Below, piece by piece: positions 25,228 through 33,348 of a stretch of DNA of 33,473 bases. The stretch is from Chloroflexota bacterium (GTDB lineage Bacteria > Chloroflexota > UBA6077 > CF-72), in NCBI GenBank assembly GCA_019239775.1, contig JAFAZN010000049.1, forward strand, positions 1-33,473, in the 5' to 3' direction. A program made the translations under genes and the position numbers. The notes beneath the pieces are model-generated. The model did not search any database. It was not told where the DNA came from and was given only the letters and a program-made list of their open reading frames with translations. Positions within the stretch are counted from its first letter, which is position 1; every line of letters starts with the position of its first letter.

Positions 25228-27006
25228 ATGGCCATCGCGGTAGAGACAGCTTCGCAAGCCACGCAGGCAACCCCCGAGACACGGACACGCACGATTACGG
25301 GCGGGGCGCTGGCGTGCGAGGCACTGCTGGCCGCGGGCGTGACGACGCTGTTTGGCTATCCGGGTGGTGCGGCGCTGCCCTTCTATCGAGAGCTCATGCG
25401 CTACCCGCGTCTTCACCATGTCCTGGTGCGACACGAGCAGAACGCGGCCCACGCCGCTGACGGCTACGCCCGCTCGACCGGCCGTGTCGGCGTCTGCGTG
25501 GCCACGAGCGGCCCAGGCGCCACCAACTTGCTGACCGGGCTGGCCACGGCGTTCATGGACTGTGTTCCGGTAGTGGCTCTCACAGGCCAGGTGGCGCGCG
25601 CCGCCATCGGCACCCAGGCGTTCCAGGAAGTTGACGTGGTCGGCATGGTTGGACCGATCACGAAAGGCGCCTTCCAGCTGCGATCAGCCGAAGAGATCCC
25701 TGCCGTTTTCGCCGAGGCGTTTCGACTGGCCGCCGAAGGACGTCCAGGTCCGGTACTCATCGACTTTCCCAAAGACGTCCAACTCGCCAACGTCGAGGTC
25801 TCGAGCGCCCTCCCGGACCTTTCCCCCAGTCCGCGTGAGTCCGAGTTGAGCGGCGCTGCGCAGTTCGCACTCGAGCAAGTCGTGGCACTGCTGCAAGCCT
25901 CAGAGAGACCCGTAGTTATCGCCGGCCACGGTGTGGCAATGGCTGGGGCTTCGGATGAGCTGCGTGAGTTCGCCGAGGCCAGTGGGGTGCCAGTAGGGAT
26001 GACCCTGCTTGGCTTGGGTGCGTTTCCTGAGCACCACCCACAGGGCCTCGGCATGGTGGGCATGCACGGGACGGTTCAGGCCAATATGGCAATGCATCAC
26101 GCTGACCTGGTGATTGGCGTCGGCATGCGCTTCGACGACCGCGTGGTTGGTCGGCCCAAGGACTTCGCCTCAGGTGCGCGCATCGTGCACATCGACGTTG
26201 ACCCACGAGCCTTTGGACGCGTCGTGCGCGCCGACCTGCCCGTCCTGGCCGACGCCCGTGCGGCGCTCCGGGCGCTGTCTGACCTGGTGCAACACCGCGA
26301 ACGCCCCGAGTGGTGGGGCCGGCTGCGGCAGTGGTCCTCCGAACACGCGGACTGCGGCCTGGTCGAGACGGAAAGCGCTTCCGCGGATGAACTACCCACC
26401 ACGCCCGAGGTGGTGCGTGCGCTGCGGCGCGTCATGGGCGGCTCGGCGGTCGTCGTTTCTGACATCGGCCAGCACCAGATGTTCGTTGCTCTCCACCACG
26501 GCTTCGATCGACCCAACCAGCTGCTGACCAGCGGTGGGCTGGGCACGATGGGCTACGCGCTGCCAGCCGCGCTCGGCGTCAAAGCAGCCCTTCCCGGACG
26601 GCCCGTATGGGCGGTCGTCGGCGATGGTGGCTTTCAGATGAGCGCTGCCGAGCTTTCCACGCTGGTTTCCTCACGCCTGCCGGTGAAGGTGTTGATCGTG
26701 AACAACCAGTGCCTGGGCATGGTGCGCCAATGGCAGGAGCTCTTTTACGACAACGTCTATAGCCATTCACTGCTGCCACAGCCGAGCTTCGAGGCGCTCG
26801 CGAAGGCGCACGGCTGCTGGGCAACCACCGTCAACCGCCGCGACGAGCTGGAAAATGCGCTGCGCGAAGCTGCATTACATCCAGGGCCATCAGTGGTGGA
26901 CGTGCGGGTACCGGTCGAGGAAACCGTTTACCCGATGGTGCCAGCCGGGTCGGTACCGGGTGAGGTGCGCTGCGTGGACGACGTGGACGCGTCGTTGTGG
27001 GCGTGA
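25228..27006 (+). CDS. ilvB: Acetolactate synthase large subunit
   Basis: This thiamine-diphosphate enzyme makes 2-acetolactate or 2-aceto-2-hydroxybutyrate, the first common step of Val/Leu/Ile synthesis. The ATG at 25228 follows AAGGAG and gives 592 residues; the frame is open upstream only through the leader. Motifs are GYPGGAALPFY, catalytic Glu70 in RHEQNAAHAADGYAR, and the ThDP/Mg site GDGGFQMSAAELSTL (465 onward) ending in VNNQ (491-494). GLGTMGYALPAALG is also typical. The T-box upstream strongly supports branched-chain amino-acid synthesis over other ThDP enzymes. No ilvN or ilvC follows, so the regulatory subunit must lie elsewhere. The last 79 bp overlap the convergent nadK. Confidence 0.95.
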   Translation: MAIAVETASQATQATPETRTRTITGGALACEALLAAGVTTLFGYPGGAALPFYRELMRYPRLHHVLVRHEQNAAHAADGYARSTGRVGVCVATSGPGATNLLTGLATAFMDCVPVVALTGQVARAAIGTQAFQEVDVVGMVGPITKGAFQLRSAEEIPAVFAEAFRLAAEGRPGPVLIDFPKDVQLANVEVSSALPDLSPSPRESELSGAAQFALEQVVALLQASERPVVIAGHGVAMAGASDELREFAEASGVPVGMTLLGLGAFPEHHPQGLGMVGMHGTVQANMAMHHADLVIGVGMRFDDRVVGRPKDFASGARIVHIDVDPRAFGRVVRADLPVLADARAALRALSDLVQHRERPEWWGRLRQWSSEHADCGLVETESASADELPTTPEVVRALRRVMGGSAVVVSDIGQHQMFVALHHGFDRPNQLLTSGGLGTMGYALPAALGVKAALPGRPVWAVVGDGGFQMSAAELSTLVSSRLPVKVLIVNNQCLGMVRQWQELFYDNVYSHSLLPQPSFEALAKAHGCWATTVNRRDELENALREAALHPGPSVVDVRVPVEETVYPMVPAGSVPGEVRCVDDVDASLWA

Positions 27007-27890
27007 AATTTGATTAAACCCGACTCCGGGTAGCCTGGTCGGATCCGATAGTTGAAGCGCTGACGAAACCGGCTGTAGAAGCTCGTGTCGCCAAACGTCA
27101 CGAGCTGAAACCGACGCGGATCGGCGGTGATGTGGGCCACGTCGTTAGGCGCGAACTCGTCGAATGACTCCTGGCCATCCACGCACACGCTGATGGGAAA
27201 GCGGCCGAGCTGAATGATGGTGATCGGCGTCGACTCGGCCACCGAGAACGAGGCACGCATCGGCGTGTGCGCGCAAATCGGCGTGATCGCAAACGTCTGG
27301 CTGCCGGGCGCGAGGACAGGGCCGCCCGCGGCCAGGTTGTAGGCGCTGGAGCCCGGGCTCGTGGCCACGATCAAGCCGTCCCCGGGCAACGGGTTCAGGT
27401 ATTTGTTGTCGATGTACAGCTCGAGCACCGCCATTTGTTGGCCATTGCCCGGCATAACAAAGGCATGAAAGACCACGTCCTGGACCGCCCACAGCGAGCA
27501 CAGCGGCTTCCCATCCCGCTCGAGGTCGACCTTGATGGTCGCGTCAACTCTGACGTCATAGTGGCCCGCCAGGACCTGCTTCAGCCGGGTCTCCCAGCGT
27601 GACGGCGGCACGTGCGCCAGAAATCCGAACTGGCCGAAGTCGATGCCGAGGACCGGCACCTCGCTGTGAGCTCGCGCCGCGCGGACCACCATGCCATCGC
27701 CGCCCAGGACGATCTGCAAATCCGCGTCGCAGGGCTCGTCGGCGTAGGCATCACGCTCGCGCAGCCATGCTTGCATTCGCTCGCCGAGCTGCACAGCTTC
27801 AGGCTTGCGCGGATCGGCAATCACGCTCAGCCGTCGCGGCTTCAATTCTGGATTAAAGGTGCGGCGCCGTCTGCGCGACTGAACCACCAC
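26928..27890 (-). CDS. nadK: NAD kinase
   Basis: NAD kinase phosphorylates NAD(H) to NADP(H). The 320-residue protein has the GGDG motif (63-66), then DFGQFGFLAHV and the second signature GDGLIVATSPGSSAYNLAAGGPV (170-192). Two departures stand out: the usual Asn-Glu/Asp pair is Gln137-Asp138, and the usual TPTGSTAY reads TSPGSSAY. The enzyme may still be active, but its nucleotide preference is uncertain. The GTG start at 27890 lies 56 nt after lexA, with no clear ribosome-binding site; the first 15 or so residues are Arg-rich and may be over-called. The C-terminal 26 or so residues overlap the end of ilvB on the opposite strand. Confidence 0.88.
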   Translation of the reverse strand: MVVQSRRRRRTFNPELKPRRLSVIADPRKPEAVQLGERMQAWLRERDAYADEPCDADLQIVLGGDGMVVRAARAHSEVPVLGIDFGQFGFLAHVPPSRWETRLKQVLAGHYDVRVDATIKVDLERDGKPLCSLWAVQDVVFHAFVMPGNGQQMAVLELYIDNKYLNPLPGDGLIVATSPGSSAYNLAAGGPVLAPGSQTFAITPICAHTPMRASFSVAESTPITIIQLGRFPISVCVDGQESFDEFAPNDVAHITADPRRFQLVTFGDTSFYSRFRQRFNYRIRPGYPESGLIKFHAHNDASTSSTQRTSPGTDPAGTIG

Positions 27891-27946
27891 GCGGCATTGT
27901 GCCTTACGGCGCCGTGGCTACGTCGTGGAGCCTGCTAACGCGGGAG

Positions 27947-28591
27947 TCAGAGGTCGCGCAGCAGTTTCACGACTTTGCCGCGCACCTCCACCTGCTCGGC
28001 AGGCACCAGGATCGGCTGCATGGCTGGATTGCGTGGCTGCAAGCGCACGGTGTCACCCTCTCGATAGAAGCGCTTGAGCGTGGCGCCGCCATTGGCCGTG
28101 TTGTCGTTGACGATCGCCACCGCGATATCGCCATTGTCCACCGCTTGCTGCGGACGGACCACCACCAGGTCACCATCGTCGATGTGGTCTTCAATCATCG
28201 AGGTGCCCCGCACGCGCAGCGCGAAGCAGTTGGACGGCACCGCGTCCGTGGGCAGCTCGATGACGTCATCCGGGTCCTCGATCGCCTCGATCGGCAGCCC
28301 CGCCGCGATCGTGCCGACAACCGGAATGCGCAGCACGCGCGGCTGGCTCTGCCGCTGCGAGCGCTGCACGCCCACCAGCTCCAGCCCGCGCGAGACCTCG
28401 CGATCCCGACGGATCCGCCCCTCGCGCTCGAGTACGCGCAGGTTGTAGTCCACTACGGACGTCGACGAGATGCCGACTTTATCGCCGATCTCGCGGATGC
28501 TCGGCGGATACCCACGTTCGTCGACGTAGTCCTCAATGTATTTCAGGATGTTCTTCTGGCGGTCCGACAGCTTCTTGGACGACACACTCAT
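27947..28591 (-). CDS. lexA: LexA repressor
   Basis: LexA is the SOS-response repressor and self-cleaves when stimulated by RecA. The 214-residue protein has an N-terminal winged helix (about 8-72), the cleavage site Ala97-Gly98 in GTIAAGLP, and the Ser131/Lys173 dyad in RGTSMIEDHIDDGD and GATLKRFYREG. The ATG at 28591 has a GAGGGG only 2 nt upstream; the in-frame GTG at 28585 has the same GAGGGG at 8 nt and may be the true start (two residues shorter). A LexA box and strong promoter lie upstream, giving autoregulation. It sits between the men operon and nadK. Confidence 0.97.
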   Translation of the reverse strand: MSVSSKKLSDRQKNILKYIEDYVDERGYPPSIREIGDKVGISSTSVVDYNLRVLEREGRIRRDREVSRGLELVGVQRSQRQSQPRVLRIPVVGTIAAGLPIEAIEDPDDVIELPTDAVPSNCFALRVRGTSMIEDHIDDGDLVVVRPQQAVDNGDIAVAIVNDNTANGGATLKRFYREGDTVRLQPRNPAMQPILVPAEQVEVRGKVVKLLRDL

Positions 28592-28631
28592 TTCCCCTCA
28601 CACCACAACCGGCGCTTCATTTTTGTGACCT

Positions 28632-28645
28632 AGAACAGGCGTTCG
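28632..28645. promoter_or_regulatory. LexA box (SOS operator) of lexA
   Basis: On the minus strand the site reads CGAAC-GCCT-GTTCT, matching the Gram-positive SOS box CGAAC-N4-GTTCG except for its last base. It overlaps the predicted transcription start about 50 nt upstream of lexA, the expected place for autorepression. Confidence 0.85.
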
Positions 28646-28650
28646 GGATC

Positions 28651-28680
28651 AATATAACAACGCTTCTCGTGATGTGTCAA
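28651..28680 (-). promoter_or_regulatory. lexA promoter
   Basis: Minus-strand TTGACA (28680-28675) is a consensus -35, and TATATT (28656-28651) a near-consensus -10 at 18 nt (TTATAT at 17 nt also fits). The -35 overlaps the menH stop codon. TTGACA is also one arm of the perfect repeat TGTCAA-TTTG-TTGACA (28675-28690). Confidence 0.8.
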
Positions 28681-29522
28681 TTTGTTGACAATGGGAAGTC
28701 TGCCGGCGTGACGCGATTGGTCTTTTCGCGCGCTGCATCGACGATGACGGCGAACGCTTGGGGTTGATCCAGGTGCACGGTGTGTCCCGCGTCGGGCACC
28801 ACGGAGACCCGGGCGTGTTGGAACAGCTGCGCCATCCGCTGTGCAATCGCCGCGTACCGCGTATCCGCCGCGCCTACGATCAGGTGCACGGGCACGCTGA
28901 GCTCCGAGAGCCTGGACCAGAGTGGCTTCTGCGCACCTGCGCCCATGCCGCGGAGGCTGTTGGCCAGGCCGACGGGATTGTTGCGCAAGCGTAGCTCGCG
29001 CTGCTGCTGACGCACTCCCGCGGACACGTGTGGCTGTAACGCCAGCAGCGGTTGTGCCTCCCACTCGGCGACAAAGGCGTCGATGCCGTTCGCCAGGATT
29101 CGCTGCGCCAGCGCTTCGTCGCTCAGCACGCGTCGGTGGCGCTCGGGCGGGTCTTCCAGCCCGGGTGAGGCGCTCTCCAGGATCAACGTCTGTACTCGGC
29201 TGGGCGCGTGCACCGCCAAGTGCAGGGCCGCCCGACCGCCCATCGAGTAGCCGAGCACGTTTGCGCGCTGGAGACCAAGGTGATCCAGAAGAGCGGCGAG
29301 GTCCCGCGTGCACCAGTCCAGCGTGTACCGGCTCGCATCAGCAGGTGACGCCGATTGGCCGTGGCCAATCAGGTCCACGGCGATCAGCCGCGCGTCGCGC
29401 GCAAGATTTGAACGAATGCCGTCCCAACTGCGGATGCTGCCCGTGAAACCGTGCAGCAGCAGCAACGGCGCACCCGCGCCTTCAATTTCGACGTGGAAGT
29501 CCAGCCCGTTGAGTTCAGGCAA
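28677..29522 (-). CDS. menH: SHCHC synthase MenH (alpha/beta hydrolase)
   Basis: MenH eliminates pyruvate from SEPHCHC to form SHCHC in menaquinone synthesis. The frame is open far into menD, but homology starts at about 29522, where a TTG overlaps the menD stop by 8 bp; this gives 281 residues, normal for MenH. Motifs are the oxyanion segment LLLHGFTGS, the nucleophile elbow GYSMGG (Ser93), IVGAADTRY and the catalytic His in DAGHTVHLDQP. No strong ribosome-binding site is visible, as expected for termination-reinitiation. Context after menF and menD makes the identification firm, as alpha/beta hydrolases are otherwise hard to assign. Confidence 0.9.
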   Translation of the reverse strand: MPELNGLDFHVEIEGAGAPLLLLHGFTGSIRSWDGIRSNLARDARLIAVDLIGHGQSASPADASRYTLDWCTRDLAALLDHLGLQRANVLGYSMGGRAALHLAVHAPSRVQTLILESASPGLEDPPERHRRVLSDEALAQRILANGIDAFVAEWEAQPLLALQPHVSAGVRQQQRELRLRNNPVGLANSLRGMGAGAQKPLWSRLSELSVPVHLIVGAADTRYAAIAQRMAQLFQHARVSVVPDAGHTVHLDQPQAFAVIVDAAREKTNRVTPADFPLSTN

Positions 29523-31245
29523 TGCCAGCTGGCTGCAGAGCTTCGGCCACGGCGCGCCACACCGCGCGGTGCTGGGCCACGTTGCGTGTGCGTTCCGTCG
29601 GCACCTCAATGACCTGGAGACCGCCGGCCTGCAGGCCACGAGTAACCGCATCCGTGAACTGCGACCAGTTGCCGATGCGCTGGAAACGGCCGCCATGCCC
29701 CTCGACGAATGGTCGGAAGTTGAGGCCGTGGGGTGTGCCAAACAGCAGCTCGAAGTGCTCGGGCACCGCCTCAGCCTGCGGTAAGAACGAGAAAATGCCG
29801 CCGCCGTCATTGTTTATCAGCACCACCAGTAGGTCGAGACCATGGCGGCGCGCAGCGAGCAACCCGTTCAAATCGTGGTAGAAGCTGAGGTCGCCGATCA
29901 CGAGCACCACACGCCCATGCCCCGCAGCGCTGGCGCCGAACGCGCTGGAAACAACGCCGTCAATTCCATTGGCGCCTCGATTACTCAGGCAGCGCAAACG
30001 TTTTTCCGATCGCGCTAGGAACGTGTCCAGGTCGCGTATGGGCATGCTGTTGCCGGCGAAGACGACCGCATCATCAGGCAACAGCTCGCCGAGCAGGCTG
30101 ATGACCTTGCCCTCGAAAAGCTCATGCGTTTCAGACAGGTGTGCATCGATGGCTCGTCGCGCGGCGGTGTTCACGCGCTGCCACTGCGCGGCCCACTCCG
30201 TTTCGCCATGCTCCGTGAGACTGCCAGCAAGCGCTTCGCACAGCAGGCTCGGATCGGCGTGGACCACGTCGGTCGCCGCGTTGCTCGGGTCACGCCAGCC
30301 GGCGGGATCGACCACGATCCGTCGCGCCTGGCGCTGGGCCTCCAGGTACTGCTGCAACGGCTTGGAGGTGGGCACCGCGCCGAATCGCATCACCAGCTCG
30401 AGCTCGGGGCCGAAGTCACCGCGTAGAAACGCATCGTAAGTATCGACGACTAGCGAGCGGTCGCGGTCGCCACACCTCACGCCCGAGAGCGCGTCTGCCA
30501 GAACCGGGTAGCCCGCCCGGGCGGCGAGGCATGTGACCGCATCTGCGAAATTGGGGTCGGCGTCCTCGGGACCGACCACGATGATCCCGCGCGGTGAACG
30601 CTCCATCGCGTCAGTGAGGTTGGCGACGGTCTCGACCGATGGCGCCAGGCGCGCGTGGTGGACGGCAACCGGTGAAATTGTCTCGACGTGCGGCGTCGGC
30701 GCCGGAATCAGCGGTTCGCGGAACGGCCAGTTCAGGTGCACGGCCCCGGCTGGCGCCGCCTGCGCGGTTGCCACAGCGCGAGCCGCCAGGGTCGCCGCGA
30801 ACTGACTCTGCTCAGGGCTGCCGTCCGGTTCCGGCAAGTCGAAGAACCATTTCGCGTGCGAGCCGAACAAGCGTAGCTGGTCGATCGTTTGCGCCGCACC
30901 GTTGTCGCGGAGCTCGTGCGGTCGATCGCCTGTCAGCACCACCAGCGGTACGCGCGCGAGATTGGCTTCCACCACTGCTGGAAAGAAGTTAGCCGCAGCC
31001 GTGCCCGAGGTCGCCAGCAACGCAACCGGCTGGCGGAGCGCTTTGGCGAGCCCAAGGCCGAAGTACGCGGCCGAGCGCTCATCGAGGTGCATCCACAGCT
31101 TGATGTCGCGACGTCGTGCGAATTCGATCGCAAGCGGTGTGGAACGCGACCCGGGACAGGCGGAGACGTGACGAATCCCGCTTGCCACAAGGCCCTCGAC
31201 GAACGTCGCCACCACATCGTGCAGGGCCTGCGCCGACGTCGTCAC
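29515..31245 (-). CDS. menD: SEPHCHC synthase MenD
   Basis: This thiamine-diphosphate enzyme joins isochorismate and 2-oxoglutarate to make SEPHCHC, the first committed step to menaquinone. The 576-residue protein shows CPGSRSTPLAIEFARR, catalytic Glu56 in HLDERSAAYFGLGLAKA, and LLATSGTAAANFFPAVVEA. TGDRPHELRDNGAAQTIDQ and the C-terminal ThDP site GDLSFYHDLNGLL with INNDGGGIFSFLPQ follow. The GTG start overlaps the menF stop (GTGA). Motifs and length are normal. Confidence 0.97.
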   Translation of the reverse strand: MTTSAQALHDVVATFVEGLVASGIRHVSACPGSRSTPLAIEFARRRDIKLWMHLDERSAAYFGLGLAKALRQPVALLATSGTAAANFFPAVVEANLARVPLVVLTGDRPHELRDNGAAQTIDQLRLFGSHAKWFFDLPEPDGSPEQSQFAATLAARAVATAQAAPAGAVHLNWPFREPLIPAPTPHVETISPVAVHHARLAPSVETVANLTDAMERSPRGIIVVGPEDADPNFADAVTCLAARAGYPVLADALSGVRCGDRDRSLVVDTYDAFLRGDFGPELELVMRFGAVPTSKPLQQYLEAQRQARRIVVDPAGWRDPSNAATDVVHADPSLLCEALAGSLTEHGETEWAAQWQRVNTAARRAIDAHLSETHELFEGKVISLLGELLPDDAVVFAGNSMPIRDLDTFLARSEKRLRCLSNRGANGIDGVVSSAFGASAAGHGRVVLVIGDLSFYHDLNGLLAARRHGLDLLVVLINNDGGGIFSFLPQAEAVPEHFELLFGTPHGLNFRPFVEGHGGRFQRIGNWSQFTDAVTRGLQAGGLQVIEVPTERTRNVAQHRAVWRAVAEALQPAGIA

Positions 31246-32495
31246 GCTTCGGCGCCGACCGCGGCCAACATCGGTCGCAGCTTCCAGCCGAGCTCGGCGT
31301 ACTCCGTTTCGGGATCCGAGTCGCCGACGATCCCACAGCCCGCGAACAGCGTGGCGGTGCCATCGCGTAGAAGCGCCGAGCGCAGACCTACAACGAACTC
31401 GCCCTGGCCCCGAGCGTCCACCCAGCCGAGCGGCGCGGCATACCAGCCGCGATCGAGCTCTTCGCGCTCGCGGATCACCGCCATGGCGTTTGCACGCGGG
31501 TAACCCCCCACGGCTGGCGTCGGGTGCAGCCCTGTTACCAGGTCGAGCACGCCGAAGCCCGGCCGGACCTGCGCCCGAATCGGCGTGATCAGGTGGTGGA
31601 GGTTGGGCAGCGTGTGGATGCGCGGCTCGGCATGGGCGATCACGCGCGTGCTGAAGGGCGAGAGATCTTCGCGAAGCGCCTCGACGACGACGGCGTGCTC
31701 GGTGCGCTCTTTCGGGTCGTGCAGCAAGCTCTCGGCGAGCTGGGCGTCACGCTCAGGGGTCGCGCCGCGCGGACCGGAGCCGGCCAGGGCCATCGTCGTC
31801 GCGGTGCCGTTGTGCAGCGCGACAAGGCGCTCCGGCGTTGCACCCACGAAGCAGGCATCGCCCATGCCGATGGCGAAGATGGTGCAGGTCGGGTACGTGG
31901 CGGCGAGCCTGCGGAGGACTGTTTCCAGTGGAGCCCGGGCCCGAACCTGCTGCGTGCGAGCCAGCACGACTTTACGTACGCCGAGCTCACCGGTCTTGAT
32001 GCCGCTCGCCACCTCTCGGACCAGGGTCCGCCAACCCTCTGGGGACAGGCCAAGCCGTGGTGGATCGAGCGCCCTGTCCTCTGATGGCCAATCGGGCTGC
32101 GTCACCCGGTTTGTAGTCAGCGTCGCAGCGCCAGGCTCGATGCGCCACAAGCGCTCTGGCAGCACCATGCGCGCGGCGCCGCCAAAGCCGGACCACAGTG
32201 CAGTTGGGGTTGCCTCGGCATCGAAACGCAAGCTACCCAGGAGGAGCGGGTCAACTGGCCCGTCGATCGCGGCATCCGCGACTAGAGCGCGCCAGGCCTG
32301 GGCCATATCGTGCGTCAGTGTGCTCGCGCGACCAGTACCAACGAGCGCTTCACCGCTGGACGGCCGCAGCCACAACCCGCGGGTCGCCTCGCCTGCAGCA
32401 GCCGCGAACACCTCGATCGGATCGACGGCCGCTACCGGTCGCGTGCTGCTCACCAACTGCGGCTCGCGCCGCGTGTGCTGCAGGTTAGTCGCCAT
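31242..32495 (-). CDS. menF: Isochorismate synthase MenF
   Basis: The enzyme converts chorismate to isochorismate for menaquinone. The frame is open to 32555, but the ATG at 32495 has GGGAG 9 nt upstream and gives 417 residues; it overlaps tetR by 11 bp. The chorismate-binding domain occupies the C-terminal half, with VRKVVLART, FVGATPERLV, LAGSGPRGATPERD and LPNLHHLITPI. HPTPAVGGYPRANA, GWYAAPLGWVDARGQGEF and FAGCGIVGDSDPETEYAE follow. Context with menD and menH selects the menaquinone over the siderophore role. Confidence 0.95.
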   Translation of the reverse strand: MATNLQHTRREPQLVSSTRPVAAVDPIEVFAAAAGEATRGLWLRPSSGEALVGTGRASTLTHDMAQAWRALVADAAIDGPVDPLLLGSLRFDAEATPTALWSGFGGAARMVLPERLWRIEPGAATLTTNRVTQPDWPSEDRALDPPRLGLSPEGWRTLVREVASGIKTGELGVRKVVLARTQQVRARAPLETVLRRLAATYPTCTIFAIGMGDACFVGATPERLVALHNGTATTMALAGSGPRGATPERDAQLAESLLHDPKERTEHAVVVEALREDLSPFSTRVIAHAEPRIHTLPNLHHLITPIRAQVRPGFGVLDLVTGLHPTPAVGGYPRANAMAVIREREELDRGWYAAPLGWVDARGQGEFVVGLRSALLRDGTATLFAGCGIVGDSDPETEYAELGWKLRPMLAAVGAEA

Positions 32496-33096
32496 GTAAC
32501 GCGGCTCCCGCCTGGATGCCCCGCAGGAGCAGGCGCTGCACCGTTGGGTACGCATCTTCCAGGCGACCTGGTCGTTCTGAGAGTGCCCAGTGTGTCACCA
32601 CTTCGTTCACCGCACCGAACCACGCCGTCGCGGCAACACTCGTGTCGAGCGGTGGAATCGCGCCTTGCGCCACCGCGTCGTCGAGATGAACGCGGATCAG
32701 GTCCGCAAAGTCCGCGCGAAGCTGAATCATGCGTGCGTTGAATTCGGGGCCAGCGCCGAGCGCCTCCACCAGGAACAGGCGCGCCAGCCGGCGGTGGCTG
32801 CCGAACGTTTCGAGCACAACGTGGAGCGCCGCCTCTGCGCGTTCGATCGGATCCTGCCTGGTGGCGACGGCGGCTTCGACGCGCTCGCGCAGGATGTTGG
32901 CCAGTCGATCCAATAGCGCCAGAAAGATGGCTTGCTTATTCGGGAAGTGGAAGTAGACACCGCCCTTGGAGGTCTCCGCTTCGGCGGCGATCTCGTCAAC
33001 CAGCGTGCCGTGATAGCCCTTGGTCGAAAACACGGCAACAGCGGCATCGAGGATGCGCTGGTGGCGCTGCTGGCTGCGCGCTTGCTCGATCGGCAT
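32485..33096 (-). CDS. TetR-family regulator, first gene of the men operon
   Basis: This 203-residue repressor has an N-terminal helix-turn-helix domain (about 13-60) with RILDAAVAVFSTKGYHGTLVDEIAAEA and TSKGGVYFHFPNKQAIF, and an all-helical ligand domain. The C-terminus overlaps menF by 11 bp, so it is co-transcribed with menF-menD-menH. An inverted repeat lies 29-62 nt upstream of its ATG and probably binds it. TetR ligands are often lipophilic, so control by a quinone-pathway compound or acyl-CoA is conceivable; the sequence does not say which. Confidence 0.93.
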   Translation of the reverse strand: MPIEQARSQQRHQRILDAAVAVFSTKGYHGTLVDEIAAEAETSKGGVYFHFPNKQAIFLALLDRLANILRERVEAAVATRQDPIERAEAALHVVLETFGSHRRLARLFLVEALGAGPEFNARMIQLRADFADLIRVHLDDAVAQGAIPPLDTSVAATAWFGAVNEVVTHWALSERPGRLEDAYPTVQRLLLRGIQAGAALHGD

Positions 33097-33124
33097 CTCT
33101 CAGTTACGGCTCTGCGTGTCTGTG

Positions 33125-33158
33125 AAACCGACCGACTCGTCAGTCGGTTTCTACTGAC
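33125..33158. promoter_or_regulatory. Nested inverted repeats upstream of tetR: probable TetR operator
   Basis: AAACCGAC (33125-33132) and GTCGGTTT (33143-33150) are perfect 8-bp arms. Nested inside is CCGACT-CGTC-AGTCGG (33132-33147), also perfect. A third pair, GTCAGT/ACTGAC (33139-33144 and 33153-33158), overlaps them. Such compound symmetry close to a TetR start suggests an autoregulatory operator with more than one dimer site. Confidence 0.7.
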
Positions 33159-33313
33159 AGCCTACACGAATCAGGTGCTGCGACGCGGCAAACCCTCGGA
33201 TCTCCTGAGTTCAGAGGTTACTGCTACTGCCCTCGGAGCTCGTGGCCTCTCGCAGTAGGCGCACAACACACTAGTGCAAGCACACAGGTCGTCGGTCGGG
33301 ACAACCGTACCCG

Positions 33314-33327
33314 CCACGTCGACGTGG
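33314..33327. repeat. 14-bp perfect palindrome near the right edge
   Basis: CCACGTCGACGTGG is a perfect palindrome about 20 nt past the stop of the right-edge gene. It could be a short hairpin at that transcript's end or a protein-binding site; no T-tract adjoins it. The rest of the gap between the tetR operator and this gene (33159-33348) shows nothing I can identify. Confidence 0.4.
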
Positions 33328-33348
33328 GCGTGGCCTTATCGCGCTACG

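Noticed and set aside
29523-29810. N-terminal extension of menH
   Set aside because: The 96 extra codons overlap menD and are not MenH-like; homology starts at the TTG at 29522.
33159-33348. tRNA or other small RNA gene in the right-hand gap
   Set aside because: No cloverleaf with a T-arm consensus or other recognisable RNA fold was found by eye; only a short palindrome is present.
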